Shown here: one piece after another, positions 4,976 through 5,645 of the stretch
Layout: every line of letters starts with the position of its first letter
How positions within the stretch are numbered: position 1 is the first letter of the stretch
Assembly (NCBI GenBank): GCA_020846375.1
Contig: JADLDZ010000166.1
Coordinates: forward strand, 1-5,645
Reading direction: 5' to 3'
Source of the DNA: Nitrospirales bacterium
GTDB lineage: Bacteria > Nitrospirota > Thermodesulfovibrionia > Thermodesulfovibrionales > Dissulfurispiraceae
Length of the DNA: 5,645 nt
The notes under the pieces: generated by a model
Database searches by the model: none
What the model was told of the DNA's origin: nothing
Seen by the model: only the letters and a program-made list of their open reading frames with translations
Made by a program: the position numbers and the translations under genes

Positions 4976-5645
4976 ATGCCGACGCAGCTCAGGGAACTCG
5001 GTGACGCCGGGATATCCATCGAAGTGAACCAGCTCATTGTAGGGGCCAGTATCCCTTTTGACATCTACGTAAGGGAGAAGGGCATTCTCATCCCCCTGTT
5101 ATCGAGCGGCATGATCCTGAGTCCTGATGCCAGGAACGAGTTGCAGAGGAAGGGAATCCCGGAGGTCTACGCCAAGGCGGAAGACAGCGCCGCGGTGGCG
5201 GAGTACCTCGCCCGGGCAAGAGCCCACAGGGAGAAAACCTCCGCTGATCCCTACGAGCTTTTCAGAAACTACTCCTTCGCCAAAGAGCAGCATCATCAGA
5301 TCGACAGGGTGCTTCTGGCGCCCGGGAAGGAGATCCCTTTCAGCCTCCTTGCGCTGGACCGCTTCACCATCACCCCCCTCGCCGAGGCCGGGGAAGTAAT
5401 TCCGGCTGTCGTCACAGCGGAAATGCTGGACGCCCCCGGTGATCTCATCATACGGAAAGCGGATATCCCCCGCTACTACGAATACATCAACAGCCTGCTC
5501 GCCCGTGAGGAAGCGGCGGGTGCCGCAGACGCTTCGGTAAAAGCGGTTGCGGTAAAGGAAAATTCGAAAATCATCCTGCGGGACCTCCTCGACGACCCGA
5601 GAAGCGGAGAAAAGATCAAGGCATCCGGGGAGATGGTGCAGAAGA
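4976..5645 (+). CDS. Probable N-terminal region of an HD-GYP-type signalling protein, 3' end beyond window
   Basis: Open from ATG at 4976 to the right edge: 223 codons, no stop. No signal peptide or membrane helix is visible, so the visible part looks cytoplasmic. Two modules of similar pattern can be seen. Residues 15-78 contain SIPFDIYV (25-32), GxxI, a hydrophobic strand, and VYAKAEDSAAVAEYL (64-78). Residues 115-175 contain EIPFSLLALDRF (119-130), and LIIRKADIPRYYEYI (157-171). A charged segment follows, with ILRDLLDDPRSGEKIK (200-215). In my recollection this layout resembles the region before the catalytic domain in HD-GYP cyclic-di-GMP phosphodiesterases of Nitrospirota and Deltaproteobacteria, where a similar linker leads into the HD domain. 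The catalytic HD and GYP motifs are not in the window, so the function is inferred, not seen. It has its own promoter and strong ribosome binding site, and is divergent from the permease. Alternative: another two-module cytoplasmic signalling protein. Confidence 0.85.
   Translation, partial: MPTQLRELGDAGISIEVNQLIVGASIPFDIYVREKGILIPLLSSGMILSPDARNELQRKGIPEVYAKAEDSAAVAEYLARARAHREKTSADPYELFRNYSFAKEQHHQIDRVLLAPGKEIPFSLLALDRFTITPLAEAGEVIPAVVTAEMLDAPGDLIIRKADIPRYYEYINSLLAREEAAGAADASVKAVAVKENSKIILRDLLDDPRSGEKIKASGEMVQK

Noticed and set aside
5099..5399. Minus-strand frame 5099-5296 and plus-strand frame 5127-5399
   Set aside because: Both overlap the well-supported gene at 4976, which has a consensus ribosome binding site and -10 box. 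Neither has its own start signals.

Overview
The window is gene-dense bacterial chromosome, moderately GC-rich (I estimate 55-60%). It has short intergenic gaps, Shine-Dalgarno sites and sigma70-type -10 boxes. The gene mix suggests a Gram-negative, free-living bacterium of the Nitrospirota or Desulfobacterota/Myxococcota type: NAD-dependent DNA ligase, a stand-alone PncC/CinA-type amidohydrolase, a secreted MXAN_6640-like metalloprotease with a CFI-box C-terminus, an EamA permease, and a probable HD-GYP-type regulator. That placement rests on recognising protein families and is only a weak inference.

Layout, right to left on the minus strand: an EamA/DMT permease (4889-4014), a PncC/CinA C-terminal-type amidohydrolase (3951-3460), a secreted zinc metalloprotease with a C-terminal anchor (3426-1525), and the first 492 codons of DNA ligase LigA (1478 to the left edge, 3' end missing). 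Gaps are 62, 33 and 46 bp with no visible terminator, so the last three genes probably form one transcription unit. A good sigma70-like promoter lies just upstream of pncC, with its -35 overlapping the end of the permease gene. On the plus strand, one gene (4976 to the right edge, 223 codons visible) is read divergently from the permease. It looks like the N-terminal sensory part of an HD-GYP-type cyclic-di-GMP phosphodiesterase, but the catalytic domain is outside the window. The 86-bp divergent spacer holds an A6T7 tract centred exactly on a 7-bp inverted repeat whose arms overlap the two -10 candidates.

Functional reading: LigA consumes NAD+ and releases NMN, and PncC deamidates NMN to NaMN for NAD resynthesis. 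Their co-orientation in one putative unit therefore makes metabolic sense. The metalloprotease between them has no obvious link to either. It is the most unusual protein here: signal peptide, HExxH protease with a downstream Glu ligand, an EF-hand-like Ca2+ loop, a Ser/Gly linker encoded partly by a G8 run, a CFIATAAYGS box, and a terminal membrane helix with a basic tail. I found no mobile element, CRISPR array, rRNA or tRNA. The large plus-strand ORFs opposite ligA and the protease are antisense shadows.
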